Positions 42,875-51,855 of a stretch of DNA of 64,000 nucleotides are shown one piece after another; position 1 is the first letter of the stretch; the number at the start of each line of letters is the position of its first letter. The position numbers and the translations under genes were made by a program. Below the pieces are notes generated by a model. The model searched no databases, was not told the origin of the DNA, and was given only the letters and a program-made list of their open reading frames with translations. Source of the stretch: Halopseudomonas xinjiangensis. GTDB lineage: Bacteria > Pseudomonadota > Gammaproteobacteria > Pseudomonadales > Pseudomonadaceae. Location: assembly GCA_011050525.1 (NCBI GenBank), contig DRFO01000024.1, forward strand, positions 61,390-125,389, in the 5' to 3' direction.

Positions 42875-45559
42875 TCATCCTGCCGATTTTCCCTTTTTAG
42901 CCTTTGGCGCTTTGATGCCAAGTCGCTCTCGCATGTCGGCTGTAATAGTTTGTTCTACATCGGCGTACCCGGCCCAAGGGTCATCATCCAGCTCGGCCAG
43001 GCGTTCGTGCAGGTTGTGAATGGTCCAGCTGTTGGCATTCTTGAGGTCTTGCACCTCGTCGCGATAGATCGGCACGGAGACGGGCATTCCCTCGCGAGTC
43101 CGGGCCGCGTAGGCGCAGATGGTAGTGGCCCCCTGACTGTTGCGCAGATAGTCGATAAAAATGCGCCCTATGCGGTTCTTTGGCCCTGATATGGCGGAGA
43201 AGCGGTCGGGCATCAGTTTGGCCATGTACTTGACGATGCCCTGGCTGAACGCCTTTACCTGGGCCCAATCAGCGTCAGGCGTAAGCGGTACCACCAAATG
43301 TATGCCCTTGCCGCCGCTGGTTTTCAGAAACGAGGTCAGGCCCAGTTCGTCCAGCACCGTCAGGGTCAATTGGGTAGCCTCCAGCATCGCCTTCCAGGGC
43401 AGGGCTGGGTCAGGGTCCAGGTCCAGGACAAAGCGATCAGGCCGCTCCAGATCCGCAGAGGTGGCGTTCCAGGTGTGGAATTCAATGGTGCTCATCTGCA
43501 CCGAGCCGACCAATGCTTCGGGGTTATTGACCATCATCACCGGCTGGCCGGAATACTCCTTGCCCATGGTTTCGATGCCAGGAATCGATAAACGGTCAGG
43601 GTTCTTCTGAAAAAACAGCTCGCCCGCCAAACCCTCCGGCGCTCGCACCAGCGCTAGGGGGCGATCCTTTAAATGCGGCAGAATCCACTCGGCGGTCGAT
43701 GCGTAGTACTCAGCCAGTTGGCCCTTGGTTGCGCCACTTGTTGCGTCGATCACCCGGCTCGCATGGGTGATTCGGTAATTACCGCTGGCCTTGCCGGCCG
43801 TGCTTTTCCTGCTCGCCGACGTGTTGGTCTCGGAGGTGGGCTTGGCTTTGGTCGCAGAGGCGGCTTTAGCGGTGGTCTTGCGCTTGGCTGTCGGCTCTTT
43901 CGCCGCCTTCGCGGGTCGCTCCTCGGTAATGTCCTTGGCGGGTTTGTCGGTCCTGAGACCGTGAAAAACCGCATGCCTTACACTGCCATCCGAGGTCATC
44001 TCGGCGAAGGCGATTTCCGCGAGCAGCTCGGGTTTGAGCCAGTGTACCCCTTTGGCCTCATAACCTTTGGGCGGGTTGCTGACGGCCGATTTTTTGACCT
44101 CACGCGGCTCAAGCTGTTTGAACAGGGTGCGCAGCGTGGCTTCGTTGAAGCCGGTGCCCACCTTGCCGGCGTAGCGCAGTTCACCGCTGTCGTCATCATG
44201 CAAGCCAAGAAGCAGCGCGCCAAAGGCCTTGCGACTACCCTTGGGGTCGGTGTAGCCGACTATCACGAATTCCTGGCGATGCGAGCACTTGAGTTTGATC
44301 CAGTCGCTACTGCGACGCGAGACGTAGCTGCTACCGGCACGCTTACCGATCAGGCCCTCCATCTTCATCTGACAGGCACTGTTGAGCATCGCCTCGGGCG
44401 TCTCATCAAAGTCTTCAGAGAAGCGCAGAATCTCATCCTCGCTACGCTCCAGCACGTTTACCAATGCGCCGCGCCGCTCTTCGACCGGTACCTCACGCAG
44501 ATCCATTCCATCCAGATAGGGCATGTCGAAGAGGTAATAAACGATCGACCCACTCTTGTTGGTTTCGAAGGCATTTTGCAGGGCCTGAAAGTCAGGCAGC
44601 CCCTCCTCGTCCGCCACCACCATTTCCCCGTCCAGCCACGCCGATTCCAACCCGAGGCTTGCCAGTGCTTCGGCCTGGCGGGGTAGTTTTGCGGTCCAGT
44701 CATGACCGTTGCGCGTGAACAGTTTTACCTCACCGTCTTCAATGCGGGCCAGCACGCGGTAGCCGTCAAACTTGATTTCATAACGCCAGTCGCCTTCGGG
44801 CACCGATTCAACCAGCGTAGCCAGCTCTGGCTTGAGGGCTTCGGGCAATGGCGCTTTGGTCGCGCCGTTCAGCTTGGCCCGCTTGCTGGATGCCGTAGCA
44901 CGCTTTTTAGCTGGGGTCTTTTCTACCGGCTTGGCTTCGGCAGCCTTGCCCGCCCCCGTTGCGGTGCGCTGGGCGCCGCGCTTTTTCGGCACGATGGTTC
45001 GATCACTCAATACGCTGTCGGGTAGTTCTTTGGTTACATCGTAGTCCGCAGCAGGTTTGGCAGCGCTGTCATTGGACTTGATCAGAAACCACTGCTCTTT
45101 CTTGCCGTCCATGTTGGTGCGCACCAAATTCCAGCTGCCGCTGAGCTTCTCGCCCTGTAACTCAAACTTGAGCTTGCCCTTTTCATAGCCCTGCTGCGCG
45201 TCGTCCTGCGGCACCCATACGCCTCGATCCCACACAATCACATCACCCGCACCGTAGTGTCCTTCCGGGATATTGCCTTCGAAGGTGGCGTAATCAAGTG
45301 GATGGTCTTCAACATGCACAGCCAGCCGCCGGGCTTTGGGGTCAAGACTCGGACCCTTCGGCACTGCCCAGCTCTTCAGCGTTCCGTTCAGTTCCAGACG
45401 AAAGTCATAGTGCAGCCGGGTGGCGTCGTGCTTCTGGATGCAATATTGCAACGCATGCTCGGATTTCTTCTTCGAACGCCTAGCCCGGGACGCCCCGGAC
45501 GGCTCCGGCGTCGCGCCGAAATCACGCTTGCGGTTGTACTCATCGAGTGACTGGCTCAT
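42875..45559 (-). CDS. ligD: DNA ligase D (NHEJ, phosphoesterase-ligase-polymerase)
   Basis: An 894-residue LigD for non-homologous end joining. The N-terminal 3'-phosphoesterase domain spans residues 40-170 (ALQYCIQKHDATRLHYDFRL; GNIPEGHYGAGDVIVWD). The ligase domain follows, with adenylated Lys263 in EIKFDGYR. A Lys/Ala/Thr-rich linker lies near 555-605. The C-terminal primase-polymerase domain has FVLDLDPDPALPW and the KTSGGKGIHLVVPL site. The start at 45559 (MSQSLDEYNRKRDF) fits the family. LigD works with Ku, which is not in this window. Confidence 0.95.
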   Translation of the reverse strand: MSQSLDEYNRKRDFGATPEPSGASRARRSKKKSEHALQYCIQKHDATRLHYDFRLELNGTLKSWAVPKGPSLDPKARRLAVHVEDHPLDYATFEGNIPEGHYGAGDVIVWDRGVWVPQDDAQQGYEKGKLKFELQGEKLSGSWNLVRTNMDGKKEQWFLIKSNDSAAKPAADYDVTKELPDSVLSDRTIVPKKRGAQRTATGAGKAAEAKPVEKTPAKKRATASSKRAKLNGATKAPLPEALKPELATLVESVPEGDWRYEIKFDGYRVLARIEDGEVKLFTRNGHDWTAKLPRQAEALASLGLESAWLDGEMVVADEEGLPDFQALQNAFETNKSGSIVYYLFDMPYLDGMDLREVPVEERRGALVNVLERSEDEILRFSEDFDETPEAMLNSACQMKMEGLIGKRAGSSYVSRRSSDWIKLKCSHRQEFVIVGYTDPKGSRKAFGALLLGLHDDDSGELRYAGKVGTGFNEATLRTLFKQLEPREVKKSAVSNPPKGYEAKGVHWLKPELLAEIAFAEMTSDGSVRHAVFHGLRTDKPAKDITEERPAKAAKEPTAKRKTTAKAASATKAKPTSETNTSASRKSTAGKASGNYRITHASRVIDATSGATKGQLAEYYASTAEWILPHLKDRPLALVRAPEGLAGELFFQKNPDRLSIPGIETMGKEYSGQPVMMVNNPEALVGSVQMSTIEFHTWNATSADLERPDRFVLDLDPDPALPWKAMLEATQLTLTVLDELGLTSFLKTSGGKGIHLVVPLTPDADWAQVKAFSQGIVKYMAKLMPDRFSAISGPKNRIGRIFIDYLRNSQGATTICAYAARTREGMPVSVPIYRDEVQDLKNANSWTIHNLHERLAELDDDPWAGYADVEQTITADMRERLGIKAPKAKKGKSAG

Positions 45560-45762
45560 TGCCCGTGCCCCTGCTGGCCCTTTGTATAAGAGAGCGGAGA
45601 CAGCGATGAAGGTTCCTCGGCACTCATACCCAGAGGACAGACCCCGTACCGCATATGGATGTATTTGCCACATCTATTGGAGCCGGATTGGGTTGCGGGA
45701 CGCCTTCGATAGCCACATGCTTGCAGGCTGAACAGGCGGAGCATTCAAGGATTACTGGCGTC

Positions 45763-46644
45763 ATGACTGACAGCAAAACCAGCGACAAAAGCATCTTCCG
45801 GTGCGTAATCACTCCTCGCTACACCGATCTGGATACCTGGCGGCACGTCAACAATTCGCGGATATACCAGCTTCATCAGGAGGCTCGTTTGCAGGCCCAC
45901 CTGGATCGTTTTGGTCCGGATAGCTGGTTCTCCGATGGCGTGCGGCTGCGGCCATTGCGCACCATTACCGATTACCGGCTGGTTACCTGGTATGGCAGCA
46001 ATGTCGAGGCACAGGTGCAAGTGCTGGCATGCGCCACGGACAGCTATCGCGTGCGCAGTGAGCTGTATCAGAACGGCGATCACGTGGGTACCCAGGAGTG
46101 CGTAATGGGCGCCTTCGAACAGGGCCAGCGGGTCGATGTGCCTGCGGATATCCGGTCCAGCCTGGCAGCAGCCGTTAACGGGGAATGCGATCAATTGCCC
46201 GCTCCCGACTATCGGAACCACCTGACTGGCGCACGGGATTTTGCCGTCATTCAGCAGCTTACGCCCCGTTACGCGGATATGGATGCGGATAGTCAGCGTA
46301 GCGAAGCGGCGCTTGCCCGCTATATGGAACAGGCTCGCTTCGGCGCCATCCGACATCTGGATCTGGGCGGGCTGGGCATCCTCATTGCCTCCGCGGATAT
46401 CAGCTATGAGCACTATCGCCCCGGCTGGGAGCCCGTCACCCTGGCGGCGGGAATCAGCCGCATCGGCAATTCGTCCTTCGTGTTTACCGGCTGTGCCCTG
46501 GGGGATGATGGTGTGCAAGCCTCGGCCAATAGCGTGATGGTCGTCATTGATCGAGCCACGGACCGCCCGACGCCGTTGCCGGACGCAGTTCGTGAGCAAC
46601 TTGCAGGGTTGCGCATTCAGCCGTCAGGCGGCGCTGAACTCTGA
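45763..46644 (+). CDS. Acyl-CoA/acyl-ACP thioesterase-like protein with two hotdog domains
   Basis: A 293-residue protein with two 4HBT (hotdog) repeats. The first (ITPRYTDLDTWRHVNNSRIY) and second (LTPRYADMDADSQRSEAALA) both start with the R-Y-x-D-x-D type pattern of the YbgC/FatA-like family. The first repeat keeps the typical D-x-x-x-H-V-N-N core. The second lacks it, so only one site may be active. The start ATG 45763 has a weak AAGG site. It is divergent from ligD. The substrate is probably a long- or medium-chain acyl thioester. Confidence 0.83.
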   Translation: MTDSKTSDKSIFRCVITPRYTDLDTWRHVNNSRIYQLHQEARLQAHLDRFGPDSWFSDGVRLRPLRTITDYRLVTWYGSNVEAQVQVLACATDSYRVRSELYQNGDHVGTQECVMGAFEQGQRVDVPADIRSSLAAAVNGECDQLPAPDYRNHLTGARDFAVIQQLTPRYADMDADSQRSEAALARYMEQARFGAIRHLDLGGLGILIASADISYEHYRPGWEPVTLAAGISRIGNSSFVFTGCALGDDGVQASANSVMVVIDRATDRPTPLPDAVREQLAGLRIQPSGGAEL

Positions 46645-46778
46645 TTGACGGCACCCTCTAATCTTTATGCCAGGCGCCAAGTCTGAACAGACCCGTTAGA
46701 GGGGCGACTTATGTAACGCGGGATCGAAGCGACACGCATCAGGAGTGGCTTTATCGCTGAATAATTCTTTGCTCGCTT

Positions 46779-46808
46779 AAAACTCAAAAATAAATATATT
46801 TGAGTTTT
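46779..46808. promoter_or_regulatory. Perfect 10-bp palindrome upstream of the Fic gene
   Basis: AAAACTCAAA (46779-46788) and TTTGAGTTTT (46799-46808) are perfect inverted arms with a 10-base AT spacer. The CTCAA core recurs in the second palindrome nearer the start codon. It is a probable operator in the AT-rich promoter of the Fic gene. Confidence 0.6.
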
Positions 46809-46829
46809 AACTGTCTTATGCTGTATCTA

Positions 46830-46857
46830 TATCTCAAATTCGACTGCGATTGAGATA
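46830..46857. promoter_or_regulatory. Second CTCAA/TTGAG palindrome overlapping the Fic ribosome site
   Basis: TATCTCAA (46830-46837) and TTGAGATA (46850-46857) are 8-bp perfect inverted arms, five bases before the Fic start codon. The GAG of the right arm is the only ribosome-site-like stretch, so a bound repressor, or folding of the mRNA, would block expression. Confidence 0.55.
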
Positions 46858-46862
46858 ACAGC

Positions 46863-48218
46863 ATGGTCAAGCGCCCTCCCGCCCTGATTGAAAACCCTTT
46901 TGCGCAGCTCAGCGTGCAGCAGTCCAATCTTATTGGTGAGTACCTCGAGCTGTTTACACCTCTCGACGACAAGGGTCGCTATCAGCACTTCGATGAGCTT
47001 CGCTTCAGGATACCCAAGGAGCTTGATCACAGCTTGGCCTGGTCGGTGGTCAAGCAAGCTCGTCAACGTCAGCTCAATCCTATTATCCCGCTAGGTGAAC
47101 CCGAGCAGCTTGGCAAGCTTTTACTGACGCCCGCCATGCAGATGGCCATGGCAGAAGCAGACCGGCACACCTCACGCGCTGCGCTGGAGTGGATAAGCGG
47201 CAATATCGGCGAGCTGCAGCATGTGCAGTACTTGCTCAAAGACTTGGTAGAAGACGAAGCCATCAGCAGCAGCCAGTTGGAGGGCGCGGCTACCACGACC
47301 AAGGTGGCCAAAGCACTCCTTAAGCGTCAGCTCGGCCCGAGAAGTCCTGATGAAAAGATGATTGTGGGCAATTTCAGGCTTATGCAGTTCGCCTGGAATC
47401 AGCGGCACAAGCCATTGAGCACTGAGCTAATTACAGAAATGCATAGGGTCGGGGTGGAAGGTATCGACGATGACAAATATCAACCTGGCGCTTTACGTGC
47501 GGACGATGAAGTCGTGGTCGTGGATGCCGAAGGCAATATCGTGCATACGCCGCCACCCGCCAAAGGCTTGGAACGGCGCTTAACCAAGCTGGCCAAATGG
47601 GCCAACGGCAATCACCACGATGTGGAAAGCAGCCAATACCTGCATCCCCTGCTCAAGGCCATTGTGCTGCACTTCGCCATAGGCTTCGAGCACCCGTTTC
47701 GTGATGGTAATGGCCGAGTCGCCCGTTCGCTGTTCTATTGGTATCTGTTTAAGCAGGACTTCGCTGCGTTCCGCTATATAGCCATCAGCACCCTGCTCAA
47801 AGCCGCGCCGGTCCAGTATGGCAAAAGCTATCTATTCACGGAGACGGATGAGATGGATCTAACTTATTTCATTGACTACCAGTGCCGTGTGATTACCCGT
47901 GCCATTGCCGAGTTCAAAAGTGCCTGCCAGCGGGCCATGGATAATATTCAGACATTTAATACCTTCCTGTACGAATCCGGCTTGTACCGGGAGTTGAGCG
48001 ACAAGCAGAAAACGGTACTCCAAGTCGCCAAGAATGGTATTGCTAGCCAATTTACCGCTGCCAATGTGAAAGAGAATCTGGGGTGCTCCTACAACACTGC
48101 GGCATCGGTTTTGAACGGGCTGGTGCAAAAAAAGTTGTTCAAGAAAGAGAAATCCGGGCGTGAGTGGATTTATTCGATGGTAGATGTAGACCGGATCGTC
48201 CAAGACTGGAAAAGTTGA
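46863..48218 (+). CDS. Fic family AMPylator with N-terminal inhibitory motif and winged helix
   Basis: A 451-residue Fic protein. The catalytic motif HPFRDGNGRVAR is at residues 277-288 and is complete. An inhibitory motif SSQLEG with Glu140 marks class II (N-terminal self-inhibited). The C-terminal 90 residues contain a likely winged helix (GCSYNTAASVLNGLVQKKLF). Fic enzymes transfer AMP to target proteins. Genes of this layout are often found singly and are frequently exchanged between genomes. Two CTCAA/TTGAG palindromes upstream suggest autoregulation, perhaps by the winged helix. The target is not known. Confidence 0.92.
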   Translation: MVKRPPALIENPFAQLSVQQSNLIGEYLELFTPLDDKGRYQHFDELRFRIPKELDHSLAWSVVKQARQRQLNPIIPLGEPEQLGKLLLTPAMQMAMAEADRHTSRAALEWISGNIGELQHVQYLLKDLVEDEAISSSQLEGAATTTKVAKALLKRQLGPRSPDEKMIVGNFRLMQFAWNQRHKPLSTELITEMHRVGVEGIDDDKYQPGALRADDEVVVVDAEGNIVHTPPPAKGLERRLTKLAKWANGNHHDVESSQYLHPLLKAIVLHFAIGFEHPFRDGNGRVARSLFYWYLFKQDFAAFRYIAISTLLKAAPVQYGKSYLFTETDEMDLTYFIDYQCRVITRAIAEFKSACQRAMDNIQTFNTFLYESGLYRELSDKQKTVLQVAKNGIASQFTAANVKENLGCSYNTAASVLNGLVQKKLFKKEKSGREWIYSMVDVDRIVQDWKS

Positions 48219-48293
48219 AAAAATTTGCAGTCCGCCGCAGACCTGAGCACGGTTGGCGACTCTACATCGCTACCGAAGAATGAGCCGCCCGCT

Positions 48294-49187
48294 TCAGCGA
48301 GCCGCTAATAGCCGCGCTTGAGAGTCCTCCGCCATCTCGCGCAGGTAGTCCCAGGTGACCCGCATCCGCGCGATGTCCTTCAATTCGATGGGCATCAGCA
48401 TCCAGAAGGTGCGGATAAAGCGGATCTGTTCGGGCAGGACCAGGCTCAGGCGGGAATCTGTATCTGCGGAAAAGGCCGGCAGGATGCCGATCCCGGCACC
48501 CGCGGCGATAGCTTCCTGCTGCGCCAGCACGCTGGTGCTGCGCAGGCTGACCTCATCCGAGCCGGCGATTTCGTCGAGAAACAGCAACTCCTTACTGAAG
48601 ACCAAGTCATCTATGTAGCTGACGAACCGGTGCTTGGCCAGGTCCTCTCGCCTGCGGATCGGGCTGTGCTGTTCCAGATAGTCTTTGCTGGCATAGAGGC
48701 GCAGCACGTAGTCGGTCAGCTTGGTAATAATGAAAGGCCCCCGTTCGGGACGCTCCAGGGTGATCACGATATCTGCTTCATGACGCGACAATCTCACCGC
48801 CCGCGGAAGCGCCAGCAGGTCCAGATGCAAATGAGGGTATCGTTGACTAAGGCCGCTGAGTTGCCCCGCCAGCATGATGGTGCCGTAGCCCTCGGTGGCG
48901 CCTATGCGCACCCGGCCTGATAGCTGCTCTTCGGAGTTCGGAAGCGCCTGCTCGATCCGGACGCTGGCTCCCTCCATCAGCTCCACCTGTGGCAACAAGC
49001 TGCGGCCGGCTTCGGTCAGGGTATAACCGGTTGTCTGCCGGATAAACAGCGTCACACCGAGGCTTTTTTCGAGCGCCTGAATACGCCTCGACACAGTAGT
49101 GTGGTCGACACCCAGCCGCCGCGCCGCAGTGGTCAAACGCCCTGCCCGGCTGAGCTCAAGAAAATACCGCAGATTATCCCAATCCAT
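48294..49187 (-). CDS. LysR-family transcriptional regulator
   Basis: A 297-residue LysR regulator. The N-terminal helix-turn-helix is AARRLGVDHTTVSRRIQALE (residues 21-40), followed by a periplasmic-binding-like effector domain. It is divergent from mmsA with 135 bp between start codons. This is the usual layout for a LysR protein that controls its neighbour, so it probably regulates valine degradation. The inducer may be a pathway intermediate; this is inferred from context. Confidence 0.9.
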   Translation of the reverse strand: MDWDNLRYFLELSRAGRLTTAARRLGVDHTTVSRRIQALEKSLGVTLFIRQTTGYTLTEAGRSLLPQVELMEGASVRIEQALPNSEEQLSGRVRIGATEGYGTIMLAGQLSGLSQRYPHLHLDLLALPRAVRLSRHEADIVITLERPERGPFIITKLTDYVLRLYASKDYLEQHSPIRRREDLAKHRFVSYIDDLVFSKELLFLDEIAGSDEVSLRSTSVLAQQEAIAAGAGIGILPAFSADTDSRLSLVLPEQIRFIRTFWMLMPIELKDIARMRVTWDYLREMAEDSQARLLAAR

Positions 49188-49204
49188 CCAATCGCCTTGC
49201 TCTG

Positions 49205-49216
49205 TGCATAAATGCA
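49205..49216. promoter_or_regulatory. Palindrome between lysR and mmsA
   Basis: TGCAT-AA-ATGCA is a perfect 5-bp-arm palindrome 17 bp before the LysR start codon (49187) and about 107 bp before mmsA. LysR regulators bind such sites, so it is a candidate operator, though short palindromes occur by chance. Confidence 0.35.
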
Positions 49217-49322
49217 GACCTGTGTTGCGGATCTGCCAATTGTAGCCAGTAAAAATGCACTTGTACTATCTATCTACTTTATTAAACAACCGAGGCTTGC
49301 GCTGAGCCCAGAGGCCGTTCCC

Positions 49323-50831
49323 ATGAGCAGCAATAATGTCCCTACTGTCAAACTACTGATCAACGGCGAATTCGTCGAATCCCAAACCGAGCAGTGGCGC
49401 GACGTCATCAACCCAGCCACTCAGGAAGTGCTGGCGCGGGTACCCTTCGCTACGCAAGATGAAATCAATGCCGCCGTCGCCAGCGCCAAGCAAGCATTCA
49501 AGACCTGGCGCAAAACGCCTATCGGCGCCCGAGCCCGTGTATTTCTGAGGTACCAGCAGCTGATCCGCGACAACATCAAGGAACTGGCTGCGATTCTGAC
49601 CGCCGAGCAGGGCAAGACTCTAGCTGATGCCGAGGGCGACGTGTTTCGCGGTCTGGAAGTGGTCGAACATGCCTCTGCTGTCGGCAACCTACAGCTGGGC
49701 GAGCTGGCCAACAACGTGGCCGGTGGGGTGGACACCTATACACTGATGCAGCCGCTCGGCGTATGCGCCGGCATCACTCCGTTCAATTTCCCGGCCATGA
49801 TTCCACTGTGGATGTTTCCAATGGCGATCGCCACCGGCAATACCTTCGTGTTGAAGCCCTCCGAACAGGACCCGATGGTTACCATGCGCCTGGTGGAGCT
49901 AGCTTTGGAAGCGGGTATTCCGCCCGGCGTGCTGAACGTGATACACGGCGGCGTGGATGCGGTGAATGCGATCTGTGATCACGCCGACATCAAGGCAGTC
50001 TCTTTCGTCGGATCCACCCACGTCGGCACCCATGTTTACAATCGGGCCATCCAGTCCGGCAAACGTGCCCAGTGCATGATGGGCGCGAAAAACCACGCCA
50101 TCGTCATGCCCGACGCCAACAAGCAGCAGACGCTGAACAATCTGCTGGGCGCGGCTTTCGGGGCGGCGGGCCAGCGCTGCATGGCCTTGCCTGTGGTGGT
50201 GCTGGTTGGCGAGGCACGCAACTGGCTGCCGGAACTGGCCCGCCTTGCGCAAACGCTGAAAATCAATGGTGGGGTAGAGCCAGGCACGGATATCGGTCCA
50301 GTGGTGTCCTGTTCAGCGCTGGAACGCATCCACGGATTGATTCAGAAAGGTATCGATGAAGGGGCCGAACTGGTGCTGGACGGACGCAACCCGACGGTTA
50401 GCGGTTACGAGAAAGGCAGCTTTATCGGTCCGACCATCTTTGCTGGCGTCAAGCCGGAGATGACCGTCTATCATCAGGAAATTTTCGGGCCGGTGCTTTG
50501 CGTGATGCAAGCCGACAAACTGGATGAAGCGATCGAGCTTATCAACGCCAATCCGAACGGAAACGGCACTGCCATATTTACCCGCTCAGGCGCCGCAGCC
50601 CGACGTTTTCAGGAAGATATCGACGTGGGCCAGGTAGGCATCAACGTGCCAATTCCCGTACCTGTGCCGCTGTTCTCCTTTAGCGGCTCACGGGGCTCCA
50701 AGCTGGGCGATCTGGGCCCCTACGGCAAGCAGGCCATCATGTTCTACACCCAAACCAAGACCGTGACCGCTCGCTGGTTCGATGAGGATGAAGTGGCTGG
50801 CGCGGTAAATACCACCATTGCTCTTAAATGA
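49323..50831 (+). CDS. mmsA: Methylmalonate-semialdehyde dehydrogenase (CoA-acylating)
   Basis: A 502-residue aldehyde dehydrogenase that turns methylmalonate semialdehyde to propionyl-CoA with CoA and NAD+, the end of valine catabolism. The catalytic Cys286 is in [31 protein letters not shown] is typical of MmsA. The ATG at 49323 ([12 protein letters not shown]) was chosen; an upstream frame from 49212 lies in the promoter. A 127-bp gap before mmsB holds a truncated enoyl-CoA hydratase end. Confidence 0.95.
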   Translation: MSSNNVPTVKLLINGEFVESQTEQWRDVINPATQEVLARVPFATQDEINAAVASAKQAFKTWRKTPIGARARVFLRYQQLIRDNIKELAAILTAEQGKTLADAEGDVFRGLEVVEHASAVGNLQLGELANNVAGGVDTYTLMQPLGVCAGITPFNFPAMIPLWMFPMAIATGNTFVLKPSEQDPMVTMRLVELALEAGIPPGVLNVIHGGVDAVNAICDHADIKAVSFVGSTHVGTHVYNRAIQSGKRAQCMMGAKNHAIVMPDANKQQTLNNLLGAAFGAAGQRCMALPVVVLVGEARNWLPELARLAQTLKINGGVEPGTDIGPVVSCSALERIHGLIQKGIDEGAELVLDGRNPTVSGYEKGSFIGPTIFAGVKPEMTVYHQEIFGPVLCVMQADKLDEAIELINANPNGNGTAIFTRSGAAARRFQEDIDVGQVGINVPIPVPVPLFSFSGSRGSKLGDLGPYGKQAIMFYTQTKTVTARWFDEDEVAGAVNTTIALK

Positions 50832-50850
50832 ACCAGGCAGAGCGACGCTA

Positions 50851-50937
50851 TTCCACTCGATCTTTGCCACCGCCGACCAGCGCGAAGGCATGCTGGCCTT
50901 TACTGAAAAGCGCAAGCCGGTGTTTACCCACAGCTAG
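50851..50937 (+). pseudogene. 3' remnant of an enoyl-CoA hydratase gene
   Basis: Read in one frame, 50851-50937 gives [14 protein letters not shown] and then [14 protein letters not shown] with a TAG stop. That is the typical C-terminus of a crotonase/enoyl-CoA hydratase (D-Q-R-E-G-M-x-A-F-x-E-K-R-K-P-x-F). Only about 28 codons survive, directly after mmsA. A methacrylyl-CoA hydratase gene is commonly found in this kind of cluster, so an internal deletion has probably removed it here. Confidence 0.75.
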
Positions 50938-50958
50938 AACAATAACGAGGCAACTGTC

Positions 50959-51855
50959 ATGAAAATTGGATTCCTTGGTCTTGGCAACATGGGCGGCCCG
51001 ATGGCCCTTAACCTGGTCAAAGCCGGCCATCAGCTCACCGTCTTCGATTTGTCCAAGCCTGCGGTGGACCAGCTGGTTGAAGCCGGTGCCACAGCCGCCG
51101 ATACCATCGCGGCACTGGCGAAGAGCGACGTCGAGCTGATCATCACCATGTTGCCAGCCGCCCAGCACGTCAAAAGCGTGTACCTGGGTGACGAGGGTCT
51201 GCTGGCGCACGTCAGCCCCAAGGTAAGACTCATCGACAGCTCAACCATCGATCCGATGAGCGCTCGGGAAGTAGAGGCCGCCGCCAGCAAGCACGGCAAC
51301 CTGATGCTCGACGCGCCAGTATCCGGCGGTACCGGTGGCGCTGCAGCCGGCACGCTGACCTTCATGGTCGGCGGCGAGCAGGCGGACTTTGACGCTGCAC
51401 TGCCGGTACTTCAGGCCATGGGCAAGAACATCGTCCATTGCGGCCCGGCGGGTAACGGCCAGGTGGCCAAGGTCGCCAATAACATGCTGCTGGCGATTTC
51501 CATGATAGGCACAGCCGAAGCGATGAATCTTGGCGTATCGCTCGGTATGGACCCGAAGGTACTCGCAGGCATCATCAATACCTCCAGCGGACGTTGCTGG
51601 AGCTCGGATACGTACAACCCCTACCCTGGCGTAATGGACAGCGCCCCCGCGTCACGGGGCTATTCAGGTGGTTTTGGTACTGACCTCATGCTCAAGGATT
51701 TGGGGCTGGCTACCGACGCCGCCAAACAAGCCCGCCAGCCGGTGATACTCGGCGCTCTTGCCCAGCAGCTGTATCAGACCTTCAGCGGCCAGGGAAATGG
51801 CGCACTGGATTTCTCCGCAATCATCAAGCTTTATGCCGGAGGCAAGGATGAGTGA
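50959..51855 (+). CDS. mmsB: 3-Hydroxyisobutyrate dehydrogenase
   Basis: A 298-residue dehydrogenase that oxidises 3-hydroxyisobutyrate to methylmalonate semialdehyde with NAD+. The N-terminal GLGNMGGPMA binds the cofactor. DAPVSGGTGGAAAGTL is the substrate-binding signature, and Lys171 in GQVAKVANNM is the catalytic lysine. ACGAGG lies before the ATG. The end overlaps the next gene by eight bases. With mmsA it completes the lower valine pathway. Confidence 0.95.
   Translation: MKIGFLGLGNMGGPMALNLVKAGHQLTVFDLSKPAVDQLVEAGATAADTIAALAKSDVELIITMLPAAQHVKSVYLGDEGLLAHVSPKVRLIDSSTIDPMSAREVEAAASKHGNLMLDAPVSGGTGGAAAGTLTFMVGGEQADFDAALPVLQAMGKNIVHCGPAGNGQVAKVANNMLLAISMIGTAEAMNLGVSLGMDPKVLAGIINTSSGRCWSSDTYNPYPGVMDSAPASRGYSGGFGTDLMLKDLGLATDAAKQARQPVILGALAQQLYQTFSGQGNGALDFSAIIKLYAGGKDE

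Noticed and set aside
46654..46703. CCCTCTAA/TTAGAGGG inverted repeat after the thioesterase gene
   Set aside because: The arms are 34 bases apart without a T-tract; too weak to call a terminator or operator.
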